Source: Microlunatus flavus
GTDB taxonomy: Bacteria; Actinomycetota; Actinomycetes; Propionibacteriales; Propionibacteriaceae
Assembly: GCF_900110855.1 (NCBI RefSeq)
Contig: NZ_FOFA01000001.1
Coordinates: 620,001-684,000, forward strand
Reading direction: 5' to 3'
Length of the DNA: 64,000 bases
Both the position numbers and the translations under genes were made by a program. Below the pieces are notes generated by a model. The model was not told the DNA's origin. It saw nothing but the letters and a program-made list of their open reading frames with translations, and did no database searches. Below, piece by piece: positions 16,041-25,034 of the stretch. Every line of letters begins with the position of its first letter. Position 1 is the first letter of the stretch.

Positions 16041-17090
16041 ATGGCCGGCGTGACCGTCCGCCTCGACGAGGAGCGCTGGCAGGCGCACCTGGCCACCGTG
16101 CTGGGAGACACCCCCGCCGTCGTGCCCGTCGTCAAGGGCCACGGGTACGGCTTCGGGCTCGTCCGCCTGGCCGCCGAGTGCCGCCGGCTCGGGGTCGGCA
16201 CGATCGCCGTCGGCCTGCCGTCCGAGGTCGGGGTCGTGCACGGCACCTTCGAGGGCGACGTCGTGATCCTGCAGCCGTACGACCCGGCCGACGGCCTCGC
16301 CCGAACGCTGACCGCCGCGCCGCACGTCCTCACCACCGTCTCCCGCCTCGACGACCTGCGCGGCCTCGCCGCCGGCGACGGCCGCCCCCGGGTCCTGGTC
16401 GAGGTGCAGACGTCGATGCGGCGCCACGGCCTCCGGCCCGACGAGCTCGCGCAGGCGGCCCCGCTGCTGGACGACGTCGTCTTCGAGGGCTGGAGCATCC
16501 ACCTGCCCATGCGCGAGGAGGGTCGCCGCGAGGAGGCCGAACGCCTCGCGCGCACCGCCGTCCAGGCGCGGCTGGGCCCGCTGTGGCTCTCGCACCTGCC
16601 GGCTGCGCAGGTCCGGGCGCTCGGCGAGGAGCTGGGCGTGGACGTCCGGGCCCGCGTCGGCACGCGGCTGTGGCTGGGCGACGCGAAGGGCCGGACGGTG
16701 ACCGCCACGGTGCTCGACGTGCACCCCGTCCGGCGCGGTGAGCGCGCCGGCTACCGGGGCCGGGTCGTGCCGGGCGCGGGCTGGGTCGTCGTCGTCGCCG
16801 GCGGCACCTCGCACGGCGTCGGCCTCGAGGCGCCGACCTCCGCGACCACGTGGCGCCAGCGGGCCACCGCGCTCGCCACCGGGTCCCTCGGTGCGGCCGG
16901 CCGGGCGCTCAGCCCGTTCACCCTCGACGGCCGCAAGCGGTGGTTCCTCGAGCCGCCGCACATGCAGTCGAGCCAGGTGTTCCTGCCCGCCGGGGCCACG
17001 CCGCCGGCGGTCGGCGACGAGGTGCCGGTCGAGCTCCGGCTGACGATCGCGACCCTCGACGCCGTGATCATGGGCTCGTCCAAGAACTGA
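16041..17090 (+). CDS. Alanine racemase-like PLP protein
   Basis: A 349-residue fold-type III PLP enzyme. VVKGHGYGFG holds the presumed PLP lysine, where typical alanine racemases read KADAYGHG. The C-terminal beta domain has RVGTRLWLG and a long insertion. Departures from the standard motif and the shortened body (normal length is about 370-390) mean the substrate may not be alanine. The start has the ribosome site GAGGAGGGACCGCTG just after the FemAB stop. Pairing with FemAB suggests it supplies or edits an amino acid for the cell wall. Confidence 0.85.
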   Translation: MAGVTVRLDEERWQAHLATVLGDTPAVVPVVKGHGYGFGLVRLAAECRRLGVGTIAVGLPSEVGVVHGTFEGDVVILQPYDPADGLARTLTAAPHVLTTVSRLDDLRGLAAGDGRPRVLVEVQTSMRRHGLRPDELAQAAPLLDDVVFEGWSIHLPMREEGRREEAERLARTAVQARLGPLWLSHLPAAQVRALGEELGVDVRARVGTRLWLGDAKGRTVTATVLDVHPVRRGERAGYRGRVVPGAGWVVVVAGGTSHGVGLEAPTSATTWRQRATALATGSLGAAGRALSPFTLDGRKRWFLEPPHMQSSQVFLPAGATPPAVGDEVPVELRLTIATLDAVIMGSSKN

Positions 17091-17162
17091 TCTTGGGTTG
17101 AGGGTCTCCTGATCTTCTGCCGTGAGGCGCAACACTTCTGCCAGCACAGCGATGTACCCGGC

Positions 17163-17432
17163 ATGAGGAGCTGGTGGAGAGGTCAGCGGCTGGGGCGGTC
17201 GCTCCGACGGGCGTTGCGCGAGCGGACGGCGCTGCGGGCCCGCCCATGGGAGGAGGACCTCCTGCACTGGGCCAAGGACGGGTCGCTGCACGGCCGGCTC
17301 GTGCCGCCGACGCACGGCCGGCTGCGCGCGAGGCTGCCCCTGCGCAGGCGGCTGAGCACCACCTCCGACGGCTGGTGCCCGGCCTGGTCGGACGAGGTCC
17401 AGCGGCAGTACCTGCCCGACCAGGAGGCCTGA
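17163..17432 (+). CDS. Small basic hypothetical protein
   Basis: An 89-residue protein, strongly arginine-rich in its first half (RGQRLGRSLRRALRERTALRAR) and with tryptophans throughout (SWWRG, LLHWAKDG, DGWCPAWSDE). No membrane segment or known motif. Its codon third positions are GC-rich like its neighbours, and it fits the gap between two genes without overlap. A clear ribosome site is missing. Existence is moderately supported; function is unknown. Confidence 0.5.
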   Translation: MRSWWRGQRLGRSLRRALRERTALRARPWEEDLLHWAKDGSLHGRLVPPTHGRLRARLPLRRRLSTTSDGWCPAWSDEVQRQYLPDQEA

Positions 17433-17463
17433 GACCGGACCTCTCGGCCGCGCCGCGACGCCG

Positions 17464-19005
17464 TCAGCGGGTGGGCCGGCGCAGCTCCTCGTCCTCGACG
17501 CGCAGCAGGTCGGCGTCGCGACCGAGGCCCGCCGCCGCGACGACGCGGCCCTCCTCGCGGAACGTGACGAGCAGGCTGCGGTCGGCCGCCGACCCGTCGG
17601 CCTCGCCGCCCTCCAGCGACTCCGCGTGCCCGCTGAGGCGGAAGCTCTTGCCGAACTGCATCGTCCAGTAGAAGGGCGGCTCGCCGAGCGGCTCCTGGGC
17701 GCCGAGCAGGTTCATGGCCGCGAGCGCCCCGGAACGCTGGGCCTGGGCCCAGTGCTCGACGCGGATCGGGCGGCCGGTGACCGGGTCGGGGAAGCGCGCG
17801 ATGTCGCCCACGGCGAAGACGCCGCGCACCGCGGTCTCGAAGGTGGCGTCGACCAGGACGCCGTCGTCGACCTCGAGGCCCGCGGCCTCGGCGAGCCCGG
17901 TCCGCGGCTCGACCCCGACGCCGACCACGAGCAGGTCGCCCGCCACGACGGTTCCGTCCTCCAGCTGCAGCGCCGAACCGTCCCAGCCGGCTGCGCGTCC
18001 GTCGACGAAGCGCGTGCCGTTCTCCTCGTGCAGCGACCGCAGGACGCGGCCGAGGTCCTCGCCGAGCTGGCTCGTCATCGGCACCTCGCCGGGACCGACG
18101 ACGGTGACGTCGACCTCGCGCTGGCGCAGCGCGGCGGCCACCTCGAGACCGATGAAGCCGAGGCCGACGACGACGACCCGGACGCCCTCGCCCGCCGCCT
18201 CGACGGCGGCGAGGATCCCGTCGGCGTCTGCCTGGGTCCGCAGCAGGTGGACGTCCTCGCGGTCGAAGCCGGGAAGGTTCGGCCGCACGGGGGCCGCGCC
18301 GGTCGCCAGCACCAGCGCGTCGTACCCGAGCTCGGTGCCGTCGTCGAGCGAGACGACGCGTTCCGCGAGGTCGAGCGCGGTGGCCGTGACGCCGAGGTGC
18401 GTCTCGACGTCGTGCGCGGCGTACCAGTCGGCCGGCAGCAGCGGGAGGTCGCCGGCCTGCTTGGCGCCGGACAGGTAGTTCTTGCTCAGCTCGGTGCGGT
18501 CGAGCGGGAGCCCCGGCTCGGTGGAGACCATGGCCAGCGACCCGTCGTAGCCCGTGCGGCGCAGCCGCTCGACCGCGGCGAAGCCAGCCGCGCCGCCGCC
18601 GACGACGACCACGCGGCCCACCCCGCGGTCGTCGTCGACCCGCAGCGGGGTGCCGGGGGCCGGCTCGGGCTCGGCGGCCACCGTGACGCGGTCCCCGTCG
18701 ACGGACACCGACCAACGCTTCAGCGGCGCGAAGGCCGGCGCCTGCGTCGCCTCGCCGGTCCGCAGGTCGAAGCACGCGTGGTGGAAGGGGCAGACGACGG
18801 CGTCCCCGACGCGGCGGCCGTTGCCCAGCGGGGCGCCGCGGTGGGTGCAGGCGGCGTCGAGCGCGCTGACCTGCGCCAGGCCGAGGCCGTCGGTCCAGAC
18901 CGCGAGCAGCACGTCGGCGTCACCGACCTTGCCGGCCAGGAGGCCGTCGGGGCCGAAGTCGGCCAGGGACACCCCGGCGGTCAGGTCGGGCGCGTCGTCC
19001 GGCAT
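17464..19005 (-). CDS. Rieske / FAD-dependent pyridine nucleotide reductase
   Basis: A 513-residue fusion. Residues 1-105 form a Rieske [2Fe-2S] domain with CTHRGAPL and CPFHHACFDL ligands. It is followed by a two-dinucleotide reductase: FAD site VVVVGGGAAGFAAVERLRR, NAD(P)H site VVVVGLGFIGLEVAAAL, and the second FAD contact GVFAVGDIARF. The arrangement matches AIF-like (AIFM3-type) and ferredoxin-reductase-type proteins. The start at 19005 has a GAGGAGACCC ribosome site. The redox partner is unknown. Confidence 0.93.
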   Translation of the reverse strand: MPDDAPDLTAGVSLADFGPDGLLAGKVGDADVLLAVWTDGLGLAQVSALDAACTHRGAPLGNGRRVGDAVVCPFHHACFDLRTGEATQAPAFAPLKRWSVSVDGDRVTVAAEPEPAPGTPLRVDDDRGVGRVVVVGGGAAGFAAVERLRRTGYDGSLAMVSTEPGLPLDRTELSKNYLSGAKQAGDLPLLPADWYAAHDVETHLGVTATALDLAERVVSLDDGTELGYDALVLATGAAPVRPNLPGFDREDVHLLRTQADADGILAAVEAAGEGVRVVVVGLGFIGLEVAAALRQREVDVTVVGPGEVPMTSQLGEDLGRVLRSLHEENGTRFVDGRAAGWDGSALQLEDGTVVAGDLLVVGVGVEPRTGLAEAAGLEVDDGVLVDATFETAVRGVFAVGDIARFPDPVTGRPIRVEHWAQAQRSGALAAMNLLGAQEPLGEPPFYWTMQFGKSFRLSGHAESLEGGEADGSAADRSLLVTFREEGRVVAAAGLGRDADLLRVEDEELRRPTR

Positions 19006-19180
19006 GGGTCTCCTCGTCGTCGGTGCGTGCTGCGGGCGTGCGTCGTGCGTGCTCCGTGCGGCGGCGGACGCCGCGCCGTGCCACATCGTGCCCCGGTGCC
19101 CCGCAGAGGGCGGACCGGGCCTGCCCCACCCTTTCGACGAGGCGGTGCCGCACGGTTGCAGGCCGCCGGCCGCCGGCCGC

Positions 19181-20005
19181 TCAGCCGCGCAGCTTGGCGC
19201 GCAGGCGCGCGGTGTCGTCCTCGGTCCAGCCGATGCGGTTCAGCATCGGCTCGACGCCCCCGTACGCGGCGTCGACGTGCTCGAGGAACGCCCGCATCGT
19301 CTCCGGGTGGGTCAGGTGCGACGACAGCGGCCGGTCGCGCAGGTTGGCGTTGTAGGTGTCGGAGGCGAGCAGCCGGTCGAGGATCTGCTGGGCGCGCTCG
19401 GAGCTCGCCGCGTAGTCGGCGACGACGGCCTCGCGCTCGGCCCCGGCCAGGGTCAGCGCCAGGGCGACGAGCGTTCCGGTGCGGTCCTTACCCGCGGCGC
19501 AGTGGACCAGCGCCGCGCCGTCGGCGTCGGCGACCGCCCGAAGCCCGCCGACGACCGAGTCGGGCCGGTCCGCGAGGTAGGAGAGGTAGACGCCGGTCGT
19601 CTTGTTCTCTGCCTCGACCGAGGGTTCCAGGTCGACCCAGGGCAGGGCCTCGTCGGGGACGGCGTCCGGGCGCTCGTCGGCGAGCTCCTCGGCCTCTCCC
19701 CCCTCGGCCTGCTTGTCGACACCGACGCCCTCGCGCCACTCGCGGAAGAAGCTGTGCTGGTGGTGCACCACGTCGGTGCGCGAGAGCGGGCCCGGGCCCT
19801 CGGCCTCGACCTCGTAGTCGCTGCGCAGGTCGACGACGTCGGTGACCCCGAGGTCGAGCAGCGCCTCCACGTCCGCGGGCGTCAGGTCCTGCAGGTTGTC
19901 CGAGCGCAGCAGCCGACCGGGCTCGATCGCCCCGCCGTCGGTGGTCGGGATCCCCCCGACGTCACGGAGGTTGACGAGCTGGTCCATGTCGATCCACCGG
20001 GGCAC
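19181..20005 (-). CDS. Protein-tyrosine phosphatase (DSP-like)
   Basis: A 274-residue phosphatase with the P-loop HCAAGKDRTG (CX5R), preceded by the aspartate-containing N-terminal region NLRDVGGIPTTDGG typical of the bacterial tyrosine/lipid phosphatase family that includes mycobacterial PtpB. The CAAGKDR loop with Lys and Asp resembles members able to act on phosphoinositides as well as phosphoproteins. The GTG start is 6 nt after TACGAT, so the message is probably leaderless. Confidence 0.9.
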   Translation of the reverse strand: MPRWIDMDQLVNLRDVGGIPTTDGGAIEPGRLLRSDNLQDLTPADVEALLDLGVTDVVDLRSDYEVEAEGPGPLSRTDVVHHQHSFFREWREGVGVDKQAEGGEAEELADERPDAVPDEALPWVDLEPSVEAENKTTGVYLSYLADRPDSVVGGLRAVADADGAALVHCAAGKDRTGTLVALALTLAGAEREAVVADYAASSERAQQILDRLLASDTYNANLRDRPLSSHLTHPETMRAFLEHVDAAYGGVEPMLNRIGWTEDDTARLRAKLRG

Positions 20006-20011
20006 CGGGTC

Positions 20012-20017
20012 ATCGTA
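20012..20017 (-). promoter_or_regulatory. -10 box TACGAT, leaderless phosphatase transcript
   Basis: Minus strand: TACGAT, 6 nt, GTG at 20005. Confidence 0.65.
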
Positions 20018-20087
20018 GGTGGGCGTCCGCGAACGCTTCCGGTCCTGGACGCGACGGCTGGGCGCACCGGAACCTGGCCGGAGCGGC

Positions 20088-21299
20088 TCAGCCGGGGTCC
20101 ACCACCAGCGCGCCGCGGCGGGCGACGGCCCAGATCACCAGCGCGACCGTCGCGAGCGCCGCCCCGCAGAGGGTCACCGCGACCCAGCCGCCCGCGGACC
20201 AGAGCACGGTGGCGAGCACGGAGCCACCGGCGCCCCAGAGGAAGTTGTTGGTGACGAAGGCGGTGTTCAGCCGGCTGCGCGCCTCGGCGGAGATCTGGAA
20301 CATCCGCGTCTGGTTGAGGATGCTGATCCCCTGGATCGCCACGTCGAGCAGCAGGATGGCCACGACGACACCGACCACCGACCGCCCGCTCAGCGCCGCC
20401 ACGGCGAAGGCGACGACGACCAGCGCCCAGCCCAGACCGCTCGCCGGCAGCGACCAGCCGCGGTCGTGCAGCCGGCCCGCGCGCTGGGCGGCGACCGCGC
20501 CGACCAGCCCCACGAGCCCGAAGAGGCCGATCACCGAGACCGGGTAGTCGAACGGCGCCCCGCTGAGCAGGAACGTCAGCGACGTCCAGAACATCGTGAA
20601 CAGCGCGAAGGCGACCCCCGCCAGCACCAACGTCCAGCGCACGACCCGCTCGCGCCGGACCACCCCGAAGACCGAGCCGATCAGGCGCACGTACGGCACC
20701 CGCGCCTTGGGCTGCAGGTTCGGGATCGCGCGCCACAGCAGGACGGCGAGGACGAGGTCGACGACGGCCGCCCCGACGTAGATCGAGCGCCAGCCGAACG
20801 CGTCGGCCACGAACCCGCTGACGGTCCGGGACAGCAGGATCCCGGTGAGGATGCCCGACACCACCGTGCCGACGACGGCGCCGCGGTCGGCGTCAGTGGC
20901 CAGGTCGCCGGCGAGCGGGGTCAGCAGCTGCCCGCCGACGGTGGTCAGCCCGAGCAGCCCGAGCGCCGCGACGAGGAAGCCGAAGCTCGGCGCCACTGCG
21001 CAGAGCCCCAGCGCGACCGCCGCCGCGACGAGCGCGGCGGGGACGAGCTTGCGACGGTTCGTCACGTCGCCGAGCGGGACGACGAGCAGGATCCCGAGGG
21101 CGTAGCCGAGCTGCGTCACGGTGACCAGCCACCCGGCCGAGGCCGTCGACGTCCGCAGGTCGGTCGCGACGAGGTCGAGCAGGGGCTGCGCCCAGTAGAG
21201 GTTGCCCACCGCCGCGCCGGCCGCGACGGCGAACAGGAACGTCAGGCCCCGCCCGATGCCGGGTCGGGCGGGGCCGTCAGCGGGGTGACCAGCCGTCAC
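20088..21299 (-). CDS. MFS transporter
   Basis: A 403-residue major facilitator with 12 hydrophobic segments, starting at LTFLFAVAAGAAVGNLYWAQPLL, a sequence shared by the YtbD/AraJ-like drug or sugar efflux group. Loop 2-3 shows the GDVTNRRKL motif A variant. The GTG start overlaps the stop of the aldo/keto reductase (GTGA), so the two are co-translated. The pair may detoxify and export a carbonyl compound, but that is inference. Confidence 0.9.
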   Translation of the reverse strand: MTAGHPADGPARPGIGRGLTFLFAVAAGAAVGNLYWAQPLLDLVATDLRTSTASAGWLVTVTQLGYALGILLVVPLGDVTNRRKLVPAALVAAAVALGLCAVAPSFGFLVAALGLLGLTTVGGQLLTPLAGDLATDADRGAVVGTVVSGILTGILLSRTVSGFVADAFGWRSIYVGAAVVDLVLAVLLWRAIPNLQPKARVPYVRLIGSVFGVVRRERVVRWTLVLAGVAFALFTMFWTSLTFLLSGAPFDYPVSVIGLFGLVGLVGAVAAQRAGRLHDRGWSLPASGLGWALVVVAFAVAALSGRSVVGVVVAILLLDVAIQGISILNQTRMFQISAEARSRLNTAFVTNNFLWGAGGSVLATVLWSAGGWVAVTLCGAALATVALVIWAVARRGALVVDPG

Positions 21300-22357
21300 T
21301 CGGCGTTGTGCGCCTGCATCAGGGTGGCCGTGCTGGGGCCCCAGCGGTCGGAGCCGGTGTTGGCCTGGTGCCAGTGCGGGTACGGCATCCCGACGCGGCT
21401 GACGTCGTCGAGCCGGGTGATCTCCTCTGCGCCGAGCTGCAGGTTGGCGGCGGCCAGGTTGTCGGCCAGCTGCTCCTCGGTGCGCGCACCGACGATCAGC
21501 GAGGTGACGGCGGGCTTGCTCAGCGTCCAGGCCAGCGCGACCTGAGCGGCGGAGACGCCGTGGCCCTCACCGATCTCGACGAGGGTGTCGATGATCGAGT
21601 AGAGCTGGTCCTCGTCGCGGACGGGCGGCTCGGTCCAGCCCTGGAAGCGGCGGCTGCCCTCGGGGGCGTCCTGCCCGCGGCGGTACTTGCCGGACAGCAG
21701 GCCGCCGGCCAGCGGGCTCCACACGAGGATGCCGAGGCCCTGGTCGACCGAGACCGGGACGAGCTCGAACTCCGCGTCGCGGGCCTGGAGCGAGTAGTAG
21801 ATCTGCTGGCTGACGAACTTCTCCGTCGCCGTCCGGTCGGCCGCCCAGAGGGCCTTCATCAGCTGCCAGCCGGTGTAGTTGGAGGCGCCGACGTAGCGGA
21901 CCTTGCCCGACCGGACCAGGGCGTCGAGCGCCGAGAGGGTCTCCTCGAGCGGGGTCTGACCGTCCCACTCGTGGACCTGGTACAGGTCGATGTGGTCGGT
22001 CTTCATGCGGCGCAGGCTCGCCTCGACCGAGTTGATGATGTGGAAGCGCGAGAGGCCCATCTCGTTCGGGCCGTCCTTGTCCCCGACCTGCATGCGCACC
22101 TTGGTGGCGATGAGCACCTCGTCGCGGTCCGAGCCCAGCGCCTCGCCGAGGATCTCCTCCGACTGCCCGGCCGAGTAGACGTCGGCGGTGTCGAAGAGGT
22201 TGACCCCCGCGTCGCGCGCAATGCTGATCTGGCGGCGGGCGCCCTCGACGTCGAGGTTGCCGACGGGCTTGGCCCAGCCGGTGCCGGCGAAGCCCATGGT
22301 GCCGAGGGTGATGGTCGAGACGCGGAGGCCGGAGGCCCCCAGCTGGCGGTAGTCCAT
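21296..22357 (-). CDS. Aldo/keto reductase
   Basis: A 353-residue (beta/alpha)8 NADPH-dependent reductase of the YajO/PdxI-like group. The catalytic residues are visible: Asp and Tyr in LFDTADVYSAGQSEEILGEAL, Lys in VLIATKV, His in IDLYQVHEWD. The C-terminal VGARTEEQLADNLAAA binds the cofactor phosphate. The ATG is 6 nt after TAGGTT, so the transcript is leaderless. It is the first gene of a two-gene operon with the MFS transporter. Confidence 0.94.
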   Translation of the reverse strand: MDYRQLGASGLRVSTITLGTMGFAGTGWAKPVGNLDVEGARRQISIARDAGVNLFDTADVYSAGQSEEILGEALGSDRDEVLIATKVRMQVGDKDGPNEMGLSRFHIINSVEASLRRMKTDHIDLYQVHEWDGQTPLEETLSALDALVRSGKVRYVGASNYTGWQLMKALWAADRTATEKFVSQQIYYSLQARDAEFELVPVSVDQGLGILVWSPLAGGLLSGKYRRGQDAPEGSRRFQGWTEPPVRDEDQLYSIIDTLVEIGEGHGVSAAQVALAWTLSKPAVTSLIVGARTEEQLADNLAAANLQLGAEEITRLDDVSRVGMPYPHWHQANTGSDRWGPSTATLMQAHNAE

Positions 22358-22363
22358 GGGGAG

Positions 22364-22369
22364 AACCTA
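22364..22369 (-). promoter_or_regulatory. -10 box TAGGTT, leaderless aldo/keto reductase transcript
   Basis: Minus strand: TAGGTT, CTCCCC, ATG at 22357. Confidence 0.75.
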
Positions 22370-22561
22370 TCGAGCGCGCCGGGGGTGCTCCCGGGCGGAC
22401 GGGCGCTCGCACGCCGGCCTGGGCGCTGCGGTGCTGTCGCGGACCACGAGCGTCCCTCCCAGCGCCAGCTGGTGGCTCGCGGCGAAGATGGGCCCGGGGC
22501 CTGCGAGCTCGACCAGCCGCCGCCCGGCCCGGGAGCCGGGCTCGAGGTCGAAGTCCCCCAC
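22367..22561 (-). pseudogene. C-terminal remnant of a LacI/GalR-type regulator
   Basis: The minus-strand frame reads GSRAGRRLVELAGPGP and, further on, LALGGTLVVRDSTAAPRPA. These match the end of LacI-family effector domains (G.RA..LLE...GP followed by LP..LVVR.STAPP). Nothing upstream in this frame resembles the rest of such a protein, and the 5' side is occupied by the PhyH gene start and its ribosome site. It is about 60 residues of a protein normally near 340. The match is by eye and needs a profile search. Confidence 0.5.
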
Positions 22562-22593
22562 CCCGACCAGCGCCCGGACCGCAAGGAGCTCCC

Positions 22594-23496
22594 GTGACCC
22601 CCCAGCAGCTGACCCAGGACGAGGTCGACCACTTCGTCCGCCACGGCTACGTCGTGGTGAAGAACTGCTTCGACCCCGCCTCGGCTCAGGAGTGGATCGC
22701 GCGCGCCTGGGTCCGGTTCGGCTACGACCGCGACGCTCCGGACCAGTGGGTCGAGAAGCGGATCCAGCTGTCCACGCAGGACTCGGTGGACGCGCGCGAC
22801 TTCGCGCCCAGGGCCTGGGCCGCGGCCGTCCAGCTGCTCGGGGGCGAGGACCGGATCGACCTGCCCTGGCGGTGGGGCGACGGGTTCATCGCGAACCTCG
22901 GGGTCGGCGACGACCGCGCGTGGGAGCCGCCGTCGGCCGAGGTCGGGGGCTGGCACAAGGACGGCGACTTCTTCCGCCACTTCCTCGACTCACCCGAGCA
23001 GGGCCTGCTGACCATCGTGCTCTGGACCGACATGCACCACCAGGGCGGAGGCACCTTCATCGCGGCCGACTCCGTCCCGGTCGTCGCCCGCCACCTGGCC
23101 GAGCACCCCGAGGGCGTCCTGCCCACGGACTTCGACTTCGCCGAGCTGGTGTCCCGGTGCACCGACTTCCGCGAGCTGACGGGTGAGGCGGGCGACGTCG
23201 TGCTGCTGCACCCGTACGTGCTGCACGCGACCTCGCAGAACGTGATCAAGGACGGGCGGCTGATCACCAACCCGCCCGTCGCCCTCCGGGCGCCGATGCG
23301 CTTCGACCGGGCCGAGGAGGACGAGCTGTCGCCCGTCGAACGCGCGGTGCTGCACGGGCTCGGGCTGGAGCGTCTCGACTTCCGGCCGACGGGCGAACGG
23401 GAGCTCGTGGTGCCTCCGCGCGTGCTCGAGCAGCAGGCCCGCGACGCTCGGGCGGCCGAGCGGGCCGCGGCGGCCGAGACGGCCGCCTCGCGCTGA
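22594..23496 (+). CDS. Phytanoyl-CoA dioxygenase family protein
   Basis: A 300-residue Fe(II)/2-oxoglutarate oxygenase. The iron ligands are HKD (in GGWHKDGDFFRHF) and the distal His in VVLLHPYVLHATSQN; a likely 2-oxoglutarate-binding basic residue follows in NPPVALRAPMRFDR. The start, GTG at 22594, has the ribosome site AAGGAG at ideal spacing. It is convergent with the GT28 gene (6-nt gap). The remnant of a LacI-type regulator lies immediately upstream on the other strand. The substrate is unknown. Confidence 0.9.
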   Translation: MTPQQLTQDEVDHFVRHGYVVVKNCFDPASAQEWIARAWVRFGYDRDAPDQWVEKRIQLSTQDSVDARDFAPRAWAAAVQLLGGEDRIDLPWRWGDGFIANLGVGDDRAWEPPSAEVGGWHKDGDFFRHFLDSPEQGLLTIVLWTDMHHQGGGTFIAADSVPVVARHLAEHPEGVLPTDFDFAELVSRCTDFRELTGEAGDVVLLHPYVLHATSQNVIKDGRLITNPPVALRAPMRFDRAEEDELSPVERAVLHGLGLERLDFRPTGERELVVPPRVLEQQARDARAAERAAAAETAASR

Positions 23497-23502
23497 GGCT
23501 CG

Positions 23503-24972
23503 TCAGACGCCGGCCGTCCGCTCGACGTTCAGCCGTACGCCGGCCCGGTCGCCGATGAGGCGGCGCAGCACGAGCAGCAGGTGCGGGTCGGTCTTGGGGC
23601 GGACGCGGATCTTGAGCCGGTCCTGCCGCGACAGCTGGTCGAGGGCGACCTCGACGTCCTCGCCGTCGCGCAGCTGGCTGTCGAAGAGCTCGTCGACCCG
23701 GCGCACCTCGTCGTCGGTGACGACGGCCACGGGCATGCTCGTCCGGGCGTCGGCGAGGATCGCCAGCGTCCGCCGCGGGCCGGCGTCCTCCAGCGGGTGC
23801 CCGGCCTCCGCGACCCGCAGCATCGCCTTCTGCGCGGACCGCGTGATCCACAGCGACTGGTCGGCGTCGTGGAGGACGTCGTACGCGATCGTCTGCGCGG
23901 CGCGGGGGTGGCCGATCCGTCGCGCGGCCGCCGCCATCGCCGGCAGCCGGCCGGGCTCGGCGAGCAGCCGCTCGATCTTGCTGCCGACGGTCGTCTCGTA
24001 GTTGCAGCGGACCGCCGCGCCCTCCTCGAGCAGGTAGTCGCTGTTGCGCACCTCCTGGCCCGGGATGGGGTTGATCAGCACCATCGGCAGGCCCGCGGCC
24101 ATGCACTCCGAGGACGACAGGCCGCCGGGCTTGCCGACGAAGAGGTCCGTGGCCCGCAGCAGGTCGCCCATGTCGCTCGTGTAGCCGAGGACCTGCACGC
24201 ACGGGTCGCCGGCGGTCTGGGCGTCGAGGGAGGCGCGCAGGCCGGCGTTGCGCCCGCAGACGACGAGCGTCTGGTGCGGGGTGGGGACCCGCTGGACCTG
24301 CCCGACGACCGCCCGCACGTAGTCGCCGCCCGCCGCGCCGGCCGACACCAGCACGGTCGGCAGGCCCTCGCGGAGGCCGTAGCGCCCGAGCACCGCCGCG
24401 CGGTCGACGGGCGCGTCGAGACCGGCGCGGACGGGGATGCCCGAGACGGTGACGCGTCGTTCCGGGACGCCGATGGCCAGCAGGTGGTCGCGCGTCTCCT
24501 CGCGCGCCACGAACATCCGCGTGAACGCCCCCGTGAGCCACAGGCCCTGGAAGTCGTAGTCGGTCGTCACGGCGCTCACCGAGCAGGACAGCGTCCCCTG
24601 CGACAGCAGCAGCGACACGATCCGCAGCGGCAGGAAGTGGGTGCAGACCACGTGGGTCGGCGCGAACTCCCGGATCGCCCGCACGGTGTCGAGGTTGTTG
24701 ACGCGGTCCCAGGCCTTGAGCCCGCGCGCGAGGTTGAAGGGCTGGTCGCTCTTGTCGTAGCCCCACCCGACGATCCAGGGCACGCTCTTGACGAGCGCGA
24801 AGTAGCCGTCGTCGTAGAGCAGGCGGTAGACCTCGTTCGTCGTCCGCATGACGTCGAGCTGCGCGACCTCGTCGACGTCGTGCCGCGACCGGAACGCCGC
24901 CGCCACGGCGTCCGCGGCCATCGTGTGGCCCGCGCCGATGCTGGCGCTGAGGACGAGGACCCGGGTCGCCAC
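23503..24972 (-). CDS. GT28/MGDG-synthase-like glycosyltransferase
   Basis: A 489-residue enzyme of the processive diacylglycerol glycosyltransferase group. The N-terminal acceptor domain begins VLVLSASIGAGHTMAADAV, followed by VCTHFLP and TDYDFQGLW. The C-terminal nucleotide-sugar domain has LVSAGAAGGDYV, VGKPGGLSSSECMAAGLPM and NPIPGQEVRNSDYL. About 115 residues after the GT fold (from roughly 375) are extra and include AILADARTSMPVAVVTDDEVRRVDELF, which I cannot assign. The GTG start is 7 nt after TACGAT. It probably adds hexose to diacylglycerol at the inner membrane face; the sugar is unknown. Confidence 0.9.
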   Translation of the reverse strand: MATRVLVLSASIGAGHTMAADAVAAAFRSRHDVDEVAQLDVMRTTNEVYRLLYDDGYFALVKSVPWIVGWGYDKSDQPFNLARGLKAWDRVNNLDTVRAIREFAPTHVVCTHFLPLRIVSLLLSQGTLSCSVSAVTTDYDFQGLWLTGAFTRMFVAREETRDHLLAIGVPERRVTVSGIPVRAGLDAPVDRAAVLGRYGLREGLPTVLVSAGAAGGDYVRAVVGQVQRVPTPHQTLVVCGRNAGLRASLDAQTAGDPCVQVLGYTSDMGDLLRATDLFVGKPGGLSSSECMAAGLPMVLINPIPGQEVRNSDYLLEEGAAVRCNYETTVGSKIERLLAEPGRLPAMAAAARRIGHPRAAQTIAYDVLHDADQSLWITRSAQKAMLRVAEAGHPLEDAGPRRTLAILADARTSMPVAVVTDDEVRRVDELFDSQLRDGEDVEVALDQLSRQDRLKIRVRPKTDPHLLLVLRRLIGDRAGVRLNVERTAGV

Positions 24973-24979
24973 GGGACGG

Positions 24980-24985
24980 ATCGTA
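24980..24985 (-). promoter_or_regulatory. -10 box TACGAT, leaderless glycosyltransferase transcript
   Basis: Minus strand: TACGAT, 7 nt, GTG at 24972. Confidence 0.65.
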
Positions 24986-25034
24986 GGCCTCGGGCGACCT
25001 CCCCGTGCGCCTCCTCCGAGGTGTGCCGGACGGC

